64,000 nt of DNA from NCBI GenBank assembly GCA_947642745.1, contig CANRTU010000009.1:1-64000 (forward strand), written 5' to 3'. Below the pieces are notes generated by a model. That model did not search any database and was not told where the DNA came from. It was given only the letters and a program-made list of their open reading frames with translations. Below, piece after piece: positions 37,289 through 47,678 of this stretch (its first letter is position 1; each line of letters begins with the position of its first letter). The stretch is from an uncultured Eubacterium sp. Lineage in GTDB: Bacteria > Bacillota > Clostridia > Lachnospirales > Lachnospiraceae. A program made the position numbers and the translations under genes.

Positions 37289-40200
37289 TTAGGAAAGTAT
37301 GCGATCCAGCGTATTGTATAATACCTGCACATCAATCGGCTTTGCCAGATGTCCGTTCATACCGCACGCAAGGGCAGCCTGCCGGTCTTCCTCAAAAGCG
37401 TTTGCCGTCATCGCAAGAATCGGAATGGATGCCAGCTCCCTGTCTTCCAGGGCACGGATCACCCTGGTGGCTTTATATCCGTCCATCACCGGCATCTGGA
37501 CATCCATCAGTATCAGACGGTAATAACCGGGCCCGGCCTTTTTTAACATTTCTATTGCGATCTGCCCGTTTCCTGCTATATCCGTAGTAAAACCGGCGTC
37601 TCCCAGCACCGCCATGGCTATTTCCTGGTTAACCTCATTGTCCTCCGCCAGCAGAATGCGTCCTGTATGCTGTGCGATCCCCCTCTTTCTGACGCCGTCC
37701 GTTTCTTCGTTTTCCGGATTGACAATCGCATGCAGACATCCTCTAAGCTCTGATAAAAACAACGGTTTGCTGCAGAAAGCGGACACGCCCGCTTCCCTTG
37801 CTTCATCTTCTATATCCAGCCAGTCATAGGCAGTCAGCAGAATAATCGGTACGAATTCGCCCATTTCCTTGCGTATTCTCCTGGTTACTTCAATTCCGTT
37901 CATATCCGGAAGCATCCAGTCTATGACATAGACCGTATATACATCCCCTCTTGTCACAGCCTGATGGGTACGCAGCAGCGCCTCTTTTCCCGAAAGCGTC
38001 CACTCCGCCCGCATTCCAAACTGCCCCAGCATATATGTGACGCTGTCGCAGGTATTAAAATCATCGTCAATCACCAGCGCCCGGCACCCCTTCAGTTTTG
38101 GAATATCCTGCGGTTCTTTTATGCCGCAGTGGAGCCGGAACGTAAAGCTGACATTTACTTCTGTGCCTTCGCCCTGCTCGCTTTTTACCGCTATTGAGCC
38201 ATTCATCAGATCCACAATATTTTTTGTGATCGCCATTCCCAGTCCGGTACCCTGGATGCCGCTGGTAGTAGTACTCTTTTCCCGCTCAAACGGTTCGAAA
38301 ATATGGGATACAAATTCCCCGCTCATACCGATCCCGGTATCCCGGATCGTAAATTCATAGTTGGCATATCCTTCCGGGGCGCCGGCCTTTTCCGTAATCC
38401 GCATACTGATAATGCCGCCTGTACCTGTATATTTCACCGCATTGCTCAGCAGATTCAGCAGCACCTGGTTCAGACGCAGCTTGTCACAGTAAATTTCCTC
38501 ATTCATAACATCCACGGCGTCCATATACAGATCCAGCTGTTTCGCATGAATATCCGCCTGTAAAATATTGCGCAGCCCGTGCAGAATATCCGGCAGGCTG
38601 CACGGTTTTTCATCCAGATGCATTTTACCGCTTTCAATCCGGCTCATATCCAGCACATCATTAATCAGGCTCAGCAGATGATTGCCGGATGTCATAATCT
38701 TTTTCAGATATTCTGTCACCTGCTCCTTTTCGTCAATATGGGTAATGGCCAGTGCGGTGAATCCTACAATGGCATTCATCGGCGTACGGATATCATGGGA
38801 CATATTGGACAGAAAAATACTTTTGGCCTTACTGGCCCGGTTTGCCTGCATCAGCGCATTTTCCAGCAAATCCTTTTTTTCCATTTCATTACGGATTTCC
38901 TCATCCACACTGCGAAAACCCAGTACGATACCATACTGCCCGCTCCAGCGTCCTGTGCGGACCGCCCGTACCTGGAAATATTTCATTTCCCCGTGGACAT
39001 ACACCCGGTAATTGACGTAATTCATCTGTTTGTCAGCCAGTTCCATTTTCAGGTTTTCCGCGGAAGAAAACTGCCGCAGCATTTCCCGGTCCTCTTCATG
39101 GACGACTTTCTGAATATAGCGTTCCATGCTTTCTTTAAAAGTGATCCGGCCATTGTCATCGGGCTTAAATATACTGCCTCCGTCATCCCGGAGCAGGATT
39201 CCTGTATCCGCATCCGGTTCAAAATGACATACAATGCTGTAATCTCTTGTAAGCGCCTGGATCAGCTCCATCTGCCTTCTGCGCTCTTTCTCTTCCTCCA
39301 TTTTCCTGGCGGTGCAGTCCAGAAGGAAGCGCTGGTAAAGCAGCTGCCCGTCCTCCTTTAACAGTTTGACATTCCCCATAATATGCAGAATATCTCCGTT
39401 TTTGTGACGTACACGATATTCAATGCTGACACAGTCCCCCTCATTTTCCAGGTTCTCTATGCACTCCCGCAGCTTCTTTTTATCTTCCTCAAAGGCAGTC
39501 TCCGCCACCATAAGAAAGCCGTCCGCCTGCATTTCTTCCTGCGTCTCATATCCTAAAATATTCAGCGCCGCTTTGTTAATGCTCAGTACCCTGGTCCCAT
39601 CCACAGTGTGACGTATCACGCCGCAGTCAATAGTCGTAAAAATCTTTTCCAGGGTCTGGTTTTTCTGTATAATTTCCTGTTCGTATAACCGTTCCTGTGT
39701 GATATCAATGGCCACGCCCACGGTTCCCATCACGCTGCCGTCCAGATCATACAGCGGTGATTTATATGTAGTCAGTATCCGGCTGCCTTCGCCTGTCCGG
39801 ATAGTTTCTTCTGAGACGTGGGTTTTCCTGTCATTTCTGACCAGCTGCTCCGACTCCAGACATGCCGGATCTTCCTGCTCCACATCCCAGATACTGGCAT
39901 GTGTATGCCCTTCCACCTGCTGCCTCGTTTTGCTGACCGTCCTGCAGAAACTGTCATTGACTTTTTCGTGAATCCCTTCATTGTTTTTATACCAGACCAG
40001 ATTGGGCACATTGTTGATGGTCATGTCCAGATACTGGCTGGTCTGCCAGAAATCTTTTTCCAGCTTTACTGTCTGCTGCCATCTGAAAAACCGGAATTTT
40101 ATTTCCTCGTCCTCCATAGGCAGAATCCAGATATCTTTAATTTTTGATAATTCCCCAAAAAGACTGTCAATCTGTTTTTTGTCTGCCAGAACAATCAGTT

Positions 40201-40426
40201 CAGCATTTTCTGACTTTGCCGCCGCCAGTATCCGGACTGTTTCCTTTGCGTCCAGATTGTGCAGATCCGCAAATACCACATCTGCCCCGGCTGCCAGTGA
40301 TGCCTCCGGATATCCGCTTTCCATAAATTCATGGCAAAAACTATCCAGAGGCGCTGACTGTTTTATGATCTCAAATGTCCTGCATGGTCCGCCTGACAGG
40401 TAAAAATGTAACTGACAATGGTACAT
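37289..40426 (-). CDS. hybrid sensor histidine kinase with two receiver domains
   Basis: A 1045-residue cytosolic-looking hybrid kinase. An unusual N-terminal domain of about 120 residues (LHFYLSGGPCRTFEIIKQ ... DVVFADLHNLDA) may be a degenerate receiver. PAS-type modules follow at about 130-245, 255-375 and 390-510. The H-box is SNMSHDIRTPMNAIVGF with His544, then the ATPase blocks LLNLLSNAVKY, DTGIGM and GTGLGMAI. Receiver 1 has the IDWMLPD phospho-Asp region and receiver 2 LMDVQMPVMDG. There are no membrane helices, so it senses an internal signal or partner. GGAGGAG precedes the ATG at 40426. No cognate output regulator is nearby. Confidence 0.93.
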   Translation of the reverse strand: MYHCQLHFYLSGGPCRTFEIIKQSAPLDSFCHEFMESGYPEASLAAGADVVFADLHNLDAKETVRILAAAKSENAELIVLADKKQIDSLFGELSKIKDIWILPMEDEEIKFRFFRWQQTVKLEKDFWQTSQYLDMTINNVPNLVWYKNNEGIHEKVNDSFCRTVSKTRQQVEGHTHASIWDVEQEDPACLESEQLVRNDRKTHVSEETIRTGEGSRILTTYKSPLYDLDGSVMGTVGVAIDITQERLYEQEIIQKNQTLEKIFTTIDCGVIRHTVDGTRVLSINKAALNILGYETQEEMQADGFLMVAETAFEEDKKKLRECIENLENEGDCVSIEYRVRHKNGDILHIMGNVKLLKEDGQLLYQRFLLDCTARKMEEEKERRRQMELIQALTRDYSIVCHFEPDADTGILLRDDGGSIFKPDDNGRITFKESMERYIQKVVHEEDREMLRQFSSAENLKMELADKQMNYVNYRVYVHGEMKYFQVRAVRTGRWSGQYGIVLGFRSVDEEIRNEMEKKDLLENALMQANRASKAKSIFLSNMSHDIRTPMNAIVGFTALAITHIDEKEQVTEYLKKIMTSGNHLLSLINDVLDMSRIESGKMHLDEKPCSLPDILHGLRNILQADIHAKQLDLYMDAVDVMNEEIYCDKLRLNQVLLNLLSNAVKYTGTGGIISMRITEKAGAPEGYANYEFTIRDTGIGMSGEFVSHIFEPFEREKSTTTSGIQGTGLGMAITKNIVDLMNGSIAVKSEQGEGTEVNVSFTFRLHCGIKEPQDIPKLKGCRALVIDDDFNTCDSVTYMLGQFGMRAEWTLSGKEALLRTHQAVTRGDVYTVYVIDWMLPDMNGIEVTRRIRKEMGEFVPIILLTAYDWLDIEDEAREAGVSAFCSKPLFLSELRGCLHAIVNPENEETDGVRKRGIAQHTGRILLAEDNEVNQEIAMAVLGDAGFTTDIAGNGQIAIEMLKKAGPGYYRLILMDVQMPVMDGYKATRVIRALEDRELASIPILAMTANAFEEDRQAALACGMNGHLAKPIDVQVLYNTLDRILS

Positions 40427-40663
40427 ACTGTCTCCTCCATGTTGATTCCTGCGCCATACGAAAATTGTCCCGCATTTCATCTTTTTGTTTTTTGTATATT
40501 ATAACGCCATTTTCCAATATCATCAAGGGTAAACACCCTTTCTTGCATTATCCCGGATTGTATGTTAACCTGATAGCAGAAATAATCCGGAAACGACGGA
40601 CATTCACCGGTCCGTCCGGTAAAAAACCTGTGCAGCTGTCATCCGTGAAAGGAATTTATCCTG

Positions 40664-42358
40664 ATGAAAATATTACTCGTAGCTATTAATGCCCGATATA
40701 TCCATTCAAACCCTGCCGTCTTTTCCCTGAAGGCCTGCGCCGGCGCCTATGCGTCCTGCGTGGATATTGTGGAATTTACTATCAATGAACCGCCTTCCAG
40801 GATATTACGGGAAATCTACCAGAAGCGTCCGGACGTCACTGCCTTTTCCTGTTATATCTGGAACCGCACCCTCACAGGACAGATCATCCGGGATCTGCGC
40901 AAAATACTGCCGGATATGGATATCTGGGCTGGCGGGCCGGAAGTTTCTTTTCACACTGCCAGCGTCATCCGGGAATGGAATCTGCGGGGCATCCTGGCAG
41001 GTCCCGGAGAAGCCGCCTTCCATGAGCTTGTATCCGCCTATGCACAGGGCAGGGCGGACCAGCTGCCTGCCCTGCTGGATGAATCCTTTGCGGCAGTACG
41101 TCCGCTGGATGAAATTCCTTTCTGGTACGACAGCCTGAAGGATTTTACCCACCGGATCATCTATTATGAGAGCAGCCGGGGCTGCCCTTTTTCCTGCAGC
41201 TACTGCCTGTCATCTGTTACAAAGACAATGGATTTTCGCTCCGTACCCAGAGTCTGCCGGGAACTGGATTTCTTTCTGGAGCATCAGACAGCGCAGGTCA
41301 AATTTGTGGACCGCACGTTTAATTGTAATAAATCCCATGCCCTTCCTATTTTATGGCATATTTTAAAACATGATAACGGAATTACGAATTTTCACTTTGA
41401 AATTGCGGCGGATCTGCTGGACGAAGACTATTTTGAAGTGCTGAAAAAAATGCGGCCGGGAGCTGTGCAGCTGGAAATCGGCGTCCAGTCCACCTGCCAG
41501 AAAACCATTCATGAAATCAGCCGGCGTACCGACTGGGAAAAACTGGCTGCCGCCGTCCGGCGTATCCGTTCCTGGCACAATATCCATATCCATCTGGATC
41601 TGATCGCCGGTCTTCCCTTCGAAGATCTGGCGACATTTCAGACGTCTTTTAACGACGTCTTCCGCCTTGGTCCCCAGCAGCTGCAGACCGGCTTTCTCAA
41701 GGTGCTGAAAGGATCGCCGATGGAGCGGCGGGCCGGAAATTATGACCTGCTGTATTCCGATGAGCCGCCCTACGAGGTGCTTTCCACCCGCTGGCTGTCC
41801 TTTGACGATCTCTGCCTGCTGAAACAGATCGCTGAAATGGTGGAATGCTATTACAATAGCGGACAATTTTCACATACCCTGGACTATTTATGCGCATATT
41901 TTCCGTCGCCTTTTGCCATGTATAAAGCTCTTGCCCGCTGGTACGAAGCCCGGAGACTGACTACCCTCCAGCCTTCCAGGGTACGGAAATACGAAATTCT
42001 GCTGGAATTTGGCTCCGCCTGTACCGGTGAACGGCCAGATAACGGGACAATAATTGCCCGTTTAAAAGAATTACTTACTTATGACCTGTATCTGCGGGAA
42101 CATATGAAAAGCAGACCTGCTTTCGCCTGTGATATAAAAGACCGTAAAAATATCATTGATGAAATACTATATACAGAATCAAAAACCCACCAGCTGTTTC
42201 CGCAGCTGGCGGACTGCAGTTACCGGGAACTGACAAAACAGCTGCACGGAGAACTGTTTAATTATATTTTCGAAACGCCTTCCGTAGTGTTCTTTTATTA
42301 TGGAAAAAGAGATCCGCTGACAAATAACTGCGTCACGGAACTCTTTCCCATAAAATAA
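40664..42358 (+). CDS. B12-binding-domain radical SAM protein (DUF4080 type)
   Basis: A 564-residue protein. Residues 1-150 form a cobalamin-binding-like Rossmann domain (KILLVAINARYIHSNPA, then IWAGGPEVSF). A radical SAM core follows, with the cluster cysteines C174, C178 and C181 in SRGCPFSCSYC. The KFVDRTFNCN and HLDLIAGLPFED strands are typical of the group, and a DUF4080 C-terminal region follows. The usual DxHxxG cobalamin motif is not evident, so B12 binding is uncertain. Substrate is unknown. GAAAGGAA precedes the ATG. It is transcribed alone. Confidence 0.88.
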   Translation: MKILLVAINARYIHSNPAVFSLKACAGAYASCVDIVEFTINEPPSRILREIYQKRPDVTAFSCYIWNRTLTGQIIRDLRKILPDMDIWAGGPEVSFHTASVIREWNLRGILAGPGEAAFHELVSAYAQGRADQLPALLDESFAAVRPLDEIPFWYDSLKDFTHRIIYYESSRGCPFSCSYCLSSVTKTMDFRSVPRVCRELDFFLEHQTAQVKFVDRTFNCNKSHALPILWHILKHDNGITNFHFEIAADLLDEDYFEVLKKMRPGAVQLEIGVQSTCQKTIHEISRRTDWEKLAAAVRRIRSWHNIHIHLDLIAGLPFEDLATFQTSFNDVFRLGPQQLQTGFLKVLKGSPMERRAGNYDLLYSDEPPYEVLSTRWLSFDDLCLLKQIAEMVECYYNSGQFSHTLDYLCAYFPSPFAMYKALARWYEARRLTTLQPSRVRKYEILLEFGSACTGERPDNGTIIARLKELLTYDLYLREHMKSRPAFACDIKDRKNIIDEILYTESKTHQLFPQLADCSYRELTKQLHGELFNYIFETPSVVFFYYGKRDPLTNNCVTELFPIK

Positions 42359-42628
42359 GTATCCGGCGAAGACGGATACTACGCCTGCGGCGGGCTGCCC
42401 CCTGGGGGCTGCATGTTCCTCTCCGCCACATGGCGATCCTGCCCGGAGGGCTTTACGCTATAGGATGATCTTTCCTATAGCGTAAAAGGTATCCGGCGAA
42501 GACGGATACTACGCTTGCGGCGGATTGCCCATGTTCCTCCCCGCCACATGGCGATCCTGCCCAGATGACTTTCCTTTACAGGACGCTCTTTCCTGTAAAG
42601 GAAAAAAGTATCCGGCTCCGCCGGATAC
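42359..42628. repeat. modular hairpin repeat, locus 3 (two units plus a closing hairpin)
   Basis: Begins directly after the radical SAM stop codon. Order: H1 (42359-42379), spacer with CCGCCACATGGCGATCC, H2 (42452-42486, arms TTTACGCTATA), H1 (42489-42509), spacer, H2 (42571-42603, arms TTCCTTTACA), H1 (42608-42628). Both H2 copies are perfect stems although their arm sequences differ. On the minus strand the last H1 is followed by TTTTTT and should terminate the UPF0210 gene. Confidence 0.85.
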
Positions 42629-42643
42629 TCTGTCAGATCCTGT

Positions 42644-44008
42644 CTAATTTTTAAAGCTGTGCACCGGCGCCGGAATCCTGCCAGCCCGGTTTATAAATGC
42701 GCCGCAGTCGTACGGATTGACAGCCATCACCGGGGCATGGCCCAGCAGCCCTCCAAATTCCACCGTATCTCCCACATCCTTGCCGATCACCGGGATCAGG
42801 CGCACCGCCGTCGTCTTCTGGTTAATCATACCAATGGCCATTTCATCCGCAATAATTCCCGCTATGACAGACGCTTTTGTATTTCCCGGCACTGCGATCA
42901 TATCCAGTCCCACCGAGCATACACAGGTCATGGCCTCCAGCTTCTCCAGCGTGAGCGCTCCGGCCTCCACGGCGTCAATCATTCCCTGGTCTTCGCTGAC
43001 CGGAATAAATGCCCCGCTTAATCCCCCCACATAGGAAGACGCCATAATACCGCCCTTTTTCACCTGGTCATTCAGCAGCGCCAGCGCTGCGGTAGTACCC
43101 GGCGCACCGGCATATTCCACACCGATCTCATGCAGAATATCCGCCACACTGTCCCCCACCGCCGGTGTAGGCGCCAGTGACAGATCAATAATGCCAAAAG
43201 GAACGCCCAGCTGTCTGGAAGCTTCTTTTGCCACCAGCTGGCCCGCCCTGGTAATCTTAAACGCAGTTTTCTTAATCGTTTCGCAGAGCACCTCAAAGCT
43301 CTCTCCCCGTACCTGCTCCAGCGCCTTTTTGACCACTCCCGGACCGCTGACTCCCACGTGTATGATAGCGTCCGCTTCCGTAACGCCGTGAAACGCCCCG
43401 GCCATAAACGGATTATCGTCCGGTGCGTTGCAGAATACGACCAGTTTGGCGCAGCCCAGGGAATCCCGTTCCTTCGTCCGCTCTGCGGTTTCTTTTACAA
43501 TCCCGCCCATCAGCCGCACAGCGTCCATATCAATGCCCGTCTTTGTGGAACCCAGGCTGACCGAGCCGCATACAAACTCTGTTTCCGCCAGCGCTTTTGG
43601 AATGGAACGGATCAGACGTTCATCTGCCGTAGTCATACCCTTGGACACCAGCGCTGAATAACCGCCTATAAAATTGACCCCGGTCTCCTTCGCCGCCCGG
43701 TCCAGCGTCTTTGCAATCGTCACAAAATCATCCGGCGACTGGCAGGCTGCGCCTCCCACCAGTGCGATGGGCGTCACGGATATGCGTTTATTGACAATGG
43801 GAATACAGTAGCTGTTTTCTATATTCTCCCCTACCGCTACCAGATTCTTCGCTACAGTCGTAATCTTATCATAAATCTTTTGATTTAACCGGGAAAGATC
43901 TGCGTCGATACAGTCAAGCAGGCTGATACCCATTGTAATGGTACGCACATCCAGATTTTCCTGCTCAATCATTTTATTTGTTTCAGCAACTTCGCCAATA
44001 TTGATCAT
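42644..44008 (-). CDS. UPF0210 / PFL family protein
   Basis: A 454-residue protein of the UPF0210 (DUF711) family: [20 protein letters not shown] at the start, [25 protein letters not shown], the [19 protein letters not shown] core, and [13 protein letters not shown]. The fold is related to glycyl radical enzymes, but I do not see a glycyl radical motif, and no activity is proven. It is nearly always encoded next to an ACT-domain protein, as here (12 nt away), so the two probably act together, perhaps with amino-acid sensing. GGAGATAATAT precedes the ATG. Confidence 0.93.
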   Translation of the reverse strand: MINIGEVAETNKMIEQENLDVRTITMGISLLDCIDADLSRLNQKIYDKITTVAKNLVAVGENIENSYCIPIVNKRISVTPIALVGGAACQSPDDFVTIAKTLDRAAKETGVNFIGGYSALVSKGMTTADERLIRSIPKALAETEFVCGSVSLGSTKTGIDMDAVRLMGGIVKETAERTKERDSLGCAKLVVFCNAPDDNPFMAGAFHGVTEADAIIHVGVSGPGVVKKALEQVRGESFEVLCETIKKTAFKITRAGQLVAKEASRQLGVPFGIIDLSLAPTPAVGDSVADILHEIGVEYAGAPGTTAALALLNDQVKKGGIMASSYVGGLSGAFIPVSEDQGMIDAVEAGALTLEKLEAMTCVCSVGLDMIAVPGNTKASVIAGIIADEMAIGMINQKTTAVRLIPVIGKDVGDTVEFGGLLGHAPVMAVNPYDCGAFINRAGRIPAPVHSFKN

Positions 44009-44020
44009 ATATTATCTCCA

Positions 44021-44305
44021 TTAAATACGGTGCATCTGTTCAAAAATTTCTTCCTTCTGGCATTTAATACTGACGCCGATTTCCCTGCCGATCCGGTCCA
44101 GTTCCCCGGAACAGGCGGAAAACGACACTGCGGACGCATTCATGTCCACGATCATCATCATATTAAAATATCCCTGAATGATTGTCTGGGATATATCCAG
44201 CACGTTAATGCCATTTTCGGACAGATAAGTACATACCCTGGCAATAATGCCCACGGTATCTTTTCCCAGAACAGTAATTATCACTTTGTCTGCTTCTTTC
44301 TGCAT
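44021..44305 (-). CDS. ACT domain protein (UPF0237)
   Basis: A 94-residue stand-alone ACT domain: VIITVLGKDTVGIIARVCTY, then LDISQTIIQGYFNMMMIVD and a short helical end. ACT domains bind small ligands, mostly amino acids. Its partner is the UPF0210 gene 12 nt downstream. AAGAGGAAG precedes the ATG. The ligand is unknown. Confidence 0.93.
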   Translation of the reverse strand: MQKEADKVIITVLGKDTVGIIARVCTYLSENGINVLDISQTIIQGYFNMMMIVDMNASAVSFSACSGELDRIGREIGVSIKCQKEEIFEQMHRI

Positions 44306-44349
44306 GGTTTCTTCCTCTTTTCTATTACTATCAGGATTCCGGCGTTTCC

Positions 44350-45147
44350 TTACGCACAGATCATCCTGGACGGCTCACTGCGCTTTGCCACATAAATCGG
44401 AAAGTCATCCCCTTTGTACGGATTTTCCCCCATTGTTATTTCCAGTCGTACTGTTTCGTAAGCCAGCTCCGCATAATTATTTTCTTTACTCAGATGTCCC
44501 AGCACAACCGCCCGGAACTTATCATGGAGCAGACTTCCCAGCAGCCGGCCGGAAAGTACATTGGACAGATGTCCCCGCTCCCCCAGTATCCGCTGTTTTA
44601 ACGGATACGGATAGCTGCCTGTCTGAAGCATACGGACATCATGGTTTGCTTCCAGCAGCAGCAGATCCAGATCCTGCAGCTGGCTGACCAGCGCATCGTC
44701 ATAGGTTCCCAGGTCTGTAATCACACCGGTTCTGTGGCGCTGCGTCCGCATCAGATAGGCCACCGGATCCGCCGCATCATGGGAAATCGCCAGCGGATGC
44801 ACCGTCATATTCCCGATCTGGAAATCCTGTCCCGGAACAATGGGATGCAGCAGGCTCTCATCAATTTTTCCTACTGATTTTGTAGCCATCACCGCATCCA
44901 GCGTACCTTTTGTGCCATAAACCGGCAGCCCGTACCGGCGGGCCAGTACGCCCAGCCCGGCAATGTGGTCGATATGTTCATGAGTCACAAGTACCGCTTC
45001 CATCTCCCCCGTCTTTAATCCGACGGAATTTAAACCGGTTTCGATCCGCCTGCCACTGATTCCCGCATCCACCAGCAGATGGGAATCCGCTGTGCCTACG
45101 CAAATGCAGTTCCCACTGCTGCCGCTTGCAATACTACATAATTCCAT
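44350..45147 (-). CDS. walJ: MBL-fold metallohydrolase, WalJ/YycJ type
   Basis: A 265-residue beta-lactamase-fold hydrolase: SIASGSSGNCICVGT, LVDAGISGRRIE, the metal motif VTHEHIDHIAG, ISHDAADPVAYL, LLEANHDVRML and the C-terminal GHLSKENNYAELA. This is the YycJ/WalJ pattern, a family tied to DNA or cell-wall homeostasis through the WalRK system in bacilli; here it lies beside polA and the FtsA-like gene instead of walRK. It starts 2 nt after the stop of the FtsA-like frame, so translation is probably coupled. Confidence 0.88.
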   Translation of the reverse strand: MELCSIASGSSGNCICVGTADSHLLVDAGISGRRIETGLNSVGLKTGEMEAVLVTHEHIDHIAGLGVLARRYGLPVYGTKGTLDAVMATKSVGKIDESLLHPIVPGQDFQIGNMTVHPLAISHDAADPVAYLMRTQRHRTGVITDLGTYDDALVSQLQDLDLLLLEANHDVRMLQTGSYPYPLKQRILGERGHLSNVLSGRLLGSLLHDKFRAVVLGHLSKENNYAELAYETVRLEITMGENPYKGDDFPIYVAKRSEPSRMICA

Positions 45148-45149
45148 CT

Positions 45150-47678
45150 TTAGAATTCCTTCCAGAAAATGTCTATTTTATCACCCGGGTTAAGATTTTG
45201 TGTATACTGTGCGTCCATGCCATTCACCTGCGTAATCAGCATTCGTCCCCTGGCCGTTGACAGGTCAAACTCAAAATGATCGAATATATCCACAAAAATA
45301 TATTCTTCTTTATTTCCCAGTGTAATATTTTCACCGTTTACTGTCACACAGAACTGCCCTTCCTCCTGCGGCTGTCCGCCTGTTTCACCAGCCGCCTGAT
45401 CCGGACCGGACGGCTGCGTTTCCCCATAAGAAGTTCCCGGCTGCGGCGCATGATACCCGGCTGCTGACTGGCTGTCCGCAAATGCCCCCGCAGCCTGTGC
45501 TGTTTCCGGCGCCGGCTCCACTGTCTGACTGCCGCCTGCAGAATACTCCGCCATCCCGGCTGTCCCGGACTGGCCGCCGTCTGTAATGTCCGTCCCAGCC
45601 GCTTCCTGTGTATACGCAGCTGCATAGGGCTGGCCGGCAGCACGCTCCTGTGCGCCGGCGCTTCCTGTCTGCGGGCCGGATTCCCCGGACGGTCCGGTCA
45701 GAGCCATACGCTCTTTCCCCTCTATGGCACGCACAGGCCCGGTCCCTTCTTCCTGATCCGTGTCCTCCTGCCGCTTTGCGTTTCCGGCCGCCACTGCGGC
45801 AGTTTCCCTTACGGCAATCTGTGTCGTCTCCTCTCCCAGATCCGTTATCCTGCCCTCCGGCAGCGCTTTCGGATATGCATCCTCCGGAGCGGAACGGTAA
45901 TTAAGCACTGTCCAGTCCACACTGAAATTCTCATATACAAGTGTCTGCAGTCCTTCCACACGGTTGTTAACCAGAATATCCGCATATGGGTCCAGCTCCA
46001 CGTCCATAAATTCCGCCAGCTGCGCCACAGTATAAAATCCCCTGGTAACAATGTCGTCCCCTTCCTGAATCTCATAGGTCGGAGGCTCTAAAATACCGTT
46101 CACTTCCACATACCTTGGACAGGTAATCATACGGCCGTTCACTTCAAATACAATCGTAGAACTGTTGTATTCCTCCAGCTCACCCACCGTATAATGGGCC
46201 TGACTGCCAGCCGTAGACGGTTCAATGGTAATATAACAGTTTGGTTCAATCGGATCGTTGATGGACGCCGGCTTGTCATTCATCATTACTACGGCCGCTT
46301 CGCCCACTTCGCCCCTGGCAATCCTCGGCCGGCCGTTTACCGTATAATTGATCTCTTTTCCCCGTTTCGGGAACAGCTGTCCGTTCGGAAAACCTGCCTG
46401 AATGGCCGCATCCACAATGGTCAGTTTGTTATTATCATACAGTTTTAACCGTTCCCCGTTAAAATGTACCATAATGAAATTATTTTTCTGTTCATAATAA
46501 TTCAGACAGATACCAACCGGTGTAACCAGCAGCGGATCTTTTTCGATATCTTCCTGTACAAAGGTCACTTGTTTTAACACTTCCGCCCCACGCAGCGCCA
46601 CACGCTCCTGAGGCAGTTCCAGCTTTTTGGCCAGCTTTTCGTCAAAACTGTGGATCTTTCCACCGCCGCCTACGATGAAGGTAGCGCTGACTGTCTGGTC
46701 GCCGTTTAATTCCTTGATTTTATCCGCAATATCAGTGGTCATTTTATCCACCAGCGGCTCTGTCAGCTTCCATACCTCTTCGGCTTTGATCGTATGCTTC
46801 AGGCTCATAATATCTTCAAATTCAATATCGCCCTCAGCAGCTGAGGCGAGCTTGATATGCTCCGCCATTTTAAAATCTACCAGGTAATGCTGTACAATGG
46901 TTTCTGTCAGCTCATCCCCCGCAAACGGGATCATGCCGTAAGCGATAATGCTTCCGTCCCTGGTCAGGGAAATATCGGACGTACCGGCTCCCACATCCAC
47001 CAGGGCGATATTGAGCATACGGAAATTTTCCGGTACCGCAATATCCATGGCTGCAATAGGCTCCAGCGTCATATTGGCCACGGTAAGCCCCGCAAAGCCC
47101 ACCGCCATATACAGACCGTCCACCACATCTTCCGGCAGAAACGTCACGATAATTTTTTCCGCGATTTTATCCGCCTTGTGACTCTCCAGATTCGAAAAAA
47201 CCTCGTCGTTTAAATAGTATTTCATAATGGAGTAACCCACGCAGTAGAATTTATAATTAGTATCATTGATTTCCTTCAGTTTTTGTGCCGCTTTGTCCAC
47301 TCCCAGCAGATCCAGGGTATGGATATGCTCCCTGGTGACAATGGTCTCCTCCGGAAACTCATATTCCACATCCGTCGTGATGGTCTTTAACACACGGCCG
47401 GCAGCAGCGATACATACTTCCGTCAGTTCTTCACCGATCTGGTCTTCCAGCTTTTCTTTTATAATGGAAATCGTGCGCCCCACACGGCCGATATCGTGAA
47501 TCTGGCCGTCCAGCATTGCCCGGGTTTCATGTTCCATCATATACTGTGCCACTACGATAAATTCTTTGTCTTCTTTGTAGCCTACCGTGCCTACCACGTT
47601 ACGTGTGCCGATATCCAGTCCGAATACAAACTGCTTCTTCTCGTCCTGCGCCTCCTGTTGCCCGCCTGTTCTTCCCAT
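45150..47678 (-). CDS. FtsA-like cell division ATPase from an internal start (alternative product)
   Basis: If ribosomes start at the internal ATG (Met203 of the long frame), the product is an 842-residue FtsA-like protein without the kinase. The ATG is preceded by AAAGGAGAG eight nt away, better than the site before coaE itself (GAGAGAGCGGG). Large FtsA-like proteins with long C-terminal extensions are encoded near polA and coaE in related clostridia as far as I recall; their role in division is inferred from the fold. The domain has two copies of an SLBB/ubiquitin-like beta segment near its end (around residues 670-790 of the long frame), only loosely recognised. Confidence 0.6.
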   Translation of the reverse strand: MGRTGGQQEAQDEKKQFVFGLDIGTRNVVGTVGYKEDKEFIVVAQYMMEHETRAMLDGQIHDIGRVGRTISIIKEKLEDQIGEELTEVCIAAAGRVLKTITTDVEYEFPEETIVTREHIHTLDLLGVDKAAQKLKEINDTNYKFYCVGYSIMKYYLNDEVFSNLESHKADKIAEKIIVTFLPEDVVDGLYMAVGFAGLTVANMTLEPIAAMDIAVPENFRMLNIALVDVGAGTSDISLTRDGSIIAYGMIPFAGDELTETIVQHYLVDFKMAEHIKLASAAEGDIEFEDIMSLKHTIKAEEVWKLTEPLVDKMTTDIADKIKELNGDQTVSATFIVGGGGKIHSFDEKLAKKLELPQERVALRGAEVLKQVTFVQEDIEKDPLLVTPVGICLNYYEQKNNFIMVHFNGERLKLYDNNKLTIVDAAIQAGFPNGQLFPKRGKEINYTVNGRPRIARGEVGEAAVVMMNDKPASINDPIEPNCYITIEPSTAGSQAHYTVGELEEYNSSTIVFEVNGRMITCPRYVEVNGILEPPTYEIQEGDDIVTRGFYTVAQLAEFMDVELDPYADILVNNRVEGLQTLVYENFSVDWTVLNYRSAPEDAYPKALPEGRITDLGEETTQIAVRETAAVAAGNAKRQEDTDQEEGTGPVRAIEGKERMALTGPSGESGPQTGSAGAQERAAGQPYAAAYTQEAAGTDITDGGQSGTAGMAEYSAGGSQTVEPAPETAQAAGAFADSQSAAGYHAPQPGTSYGETQPSGPDQAAGETGGQPQEEGQFCVTVNGENITLGNKEEYIFVDIFDHFEFDLSTARGRMLITQVNGMDAQYTQNLNPGDKIDIFWKEF

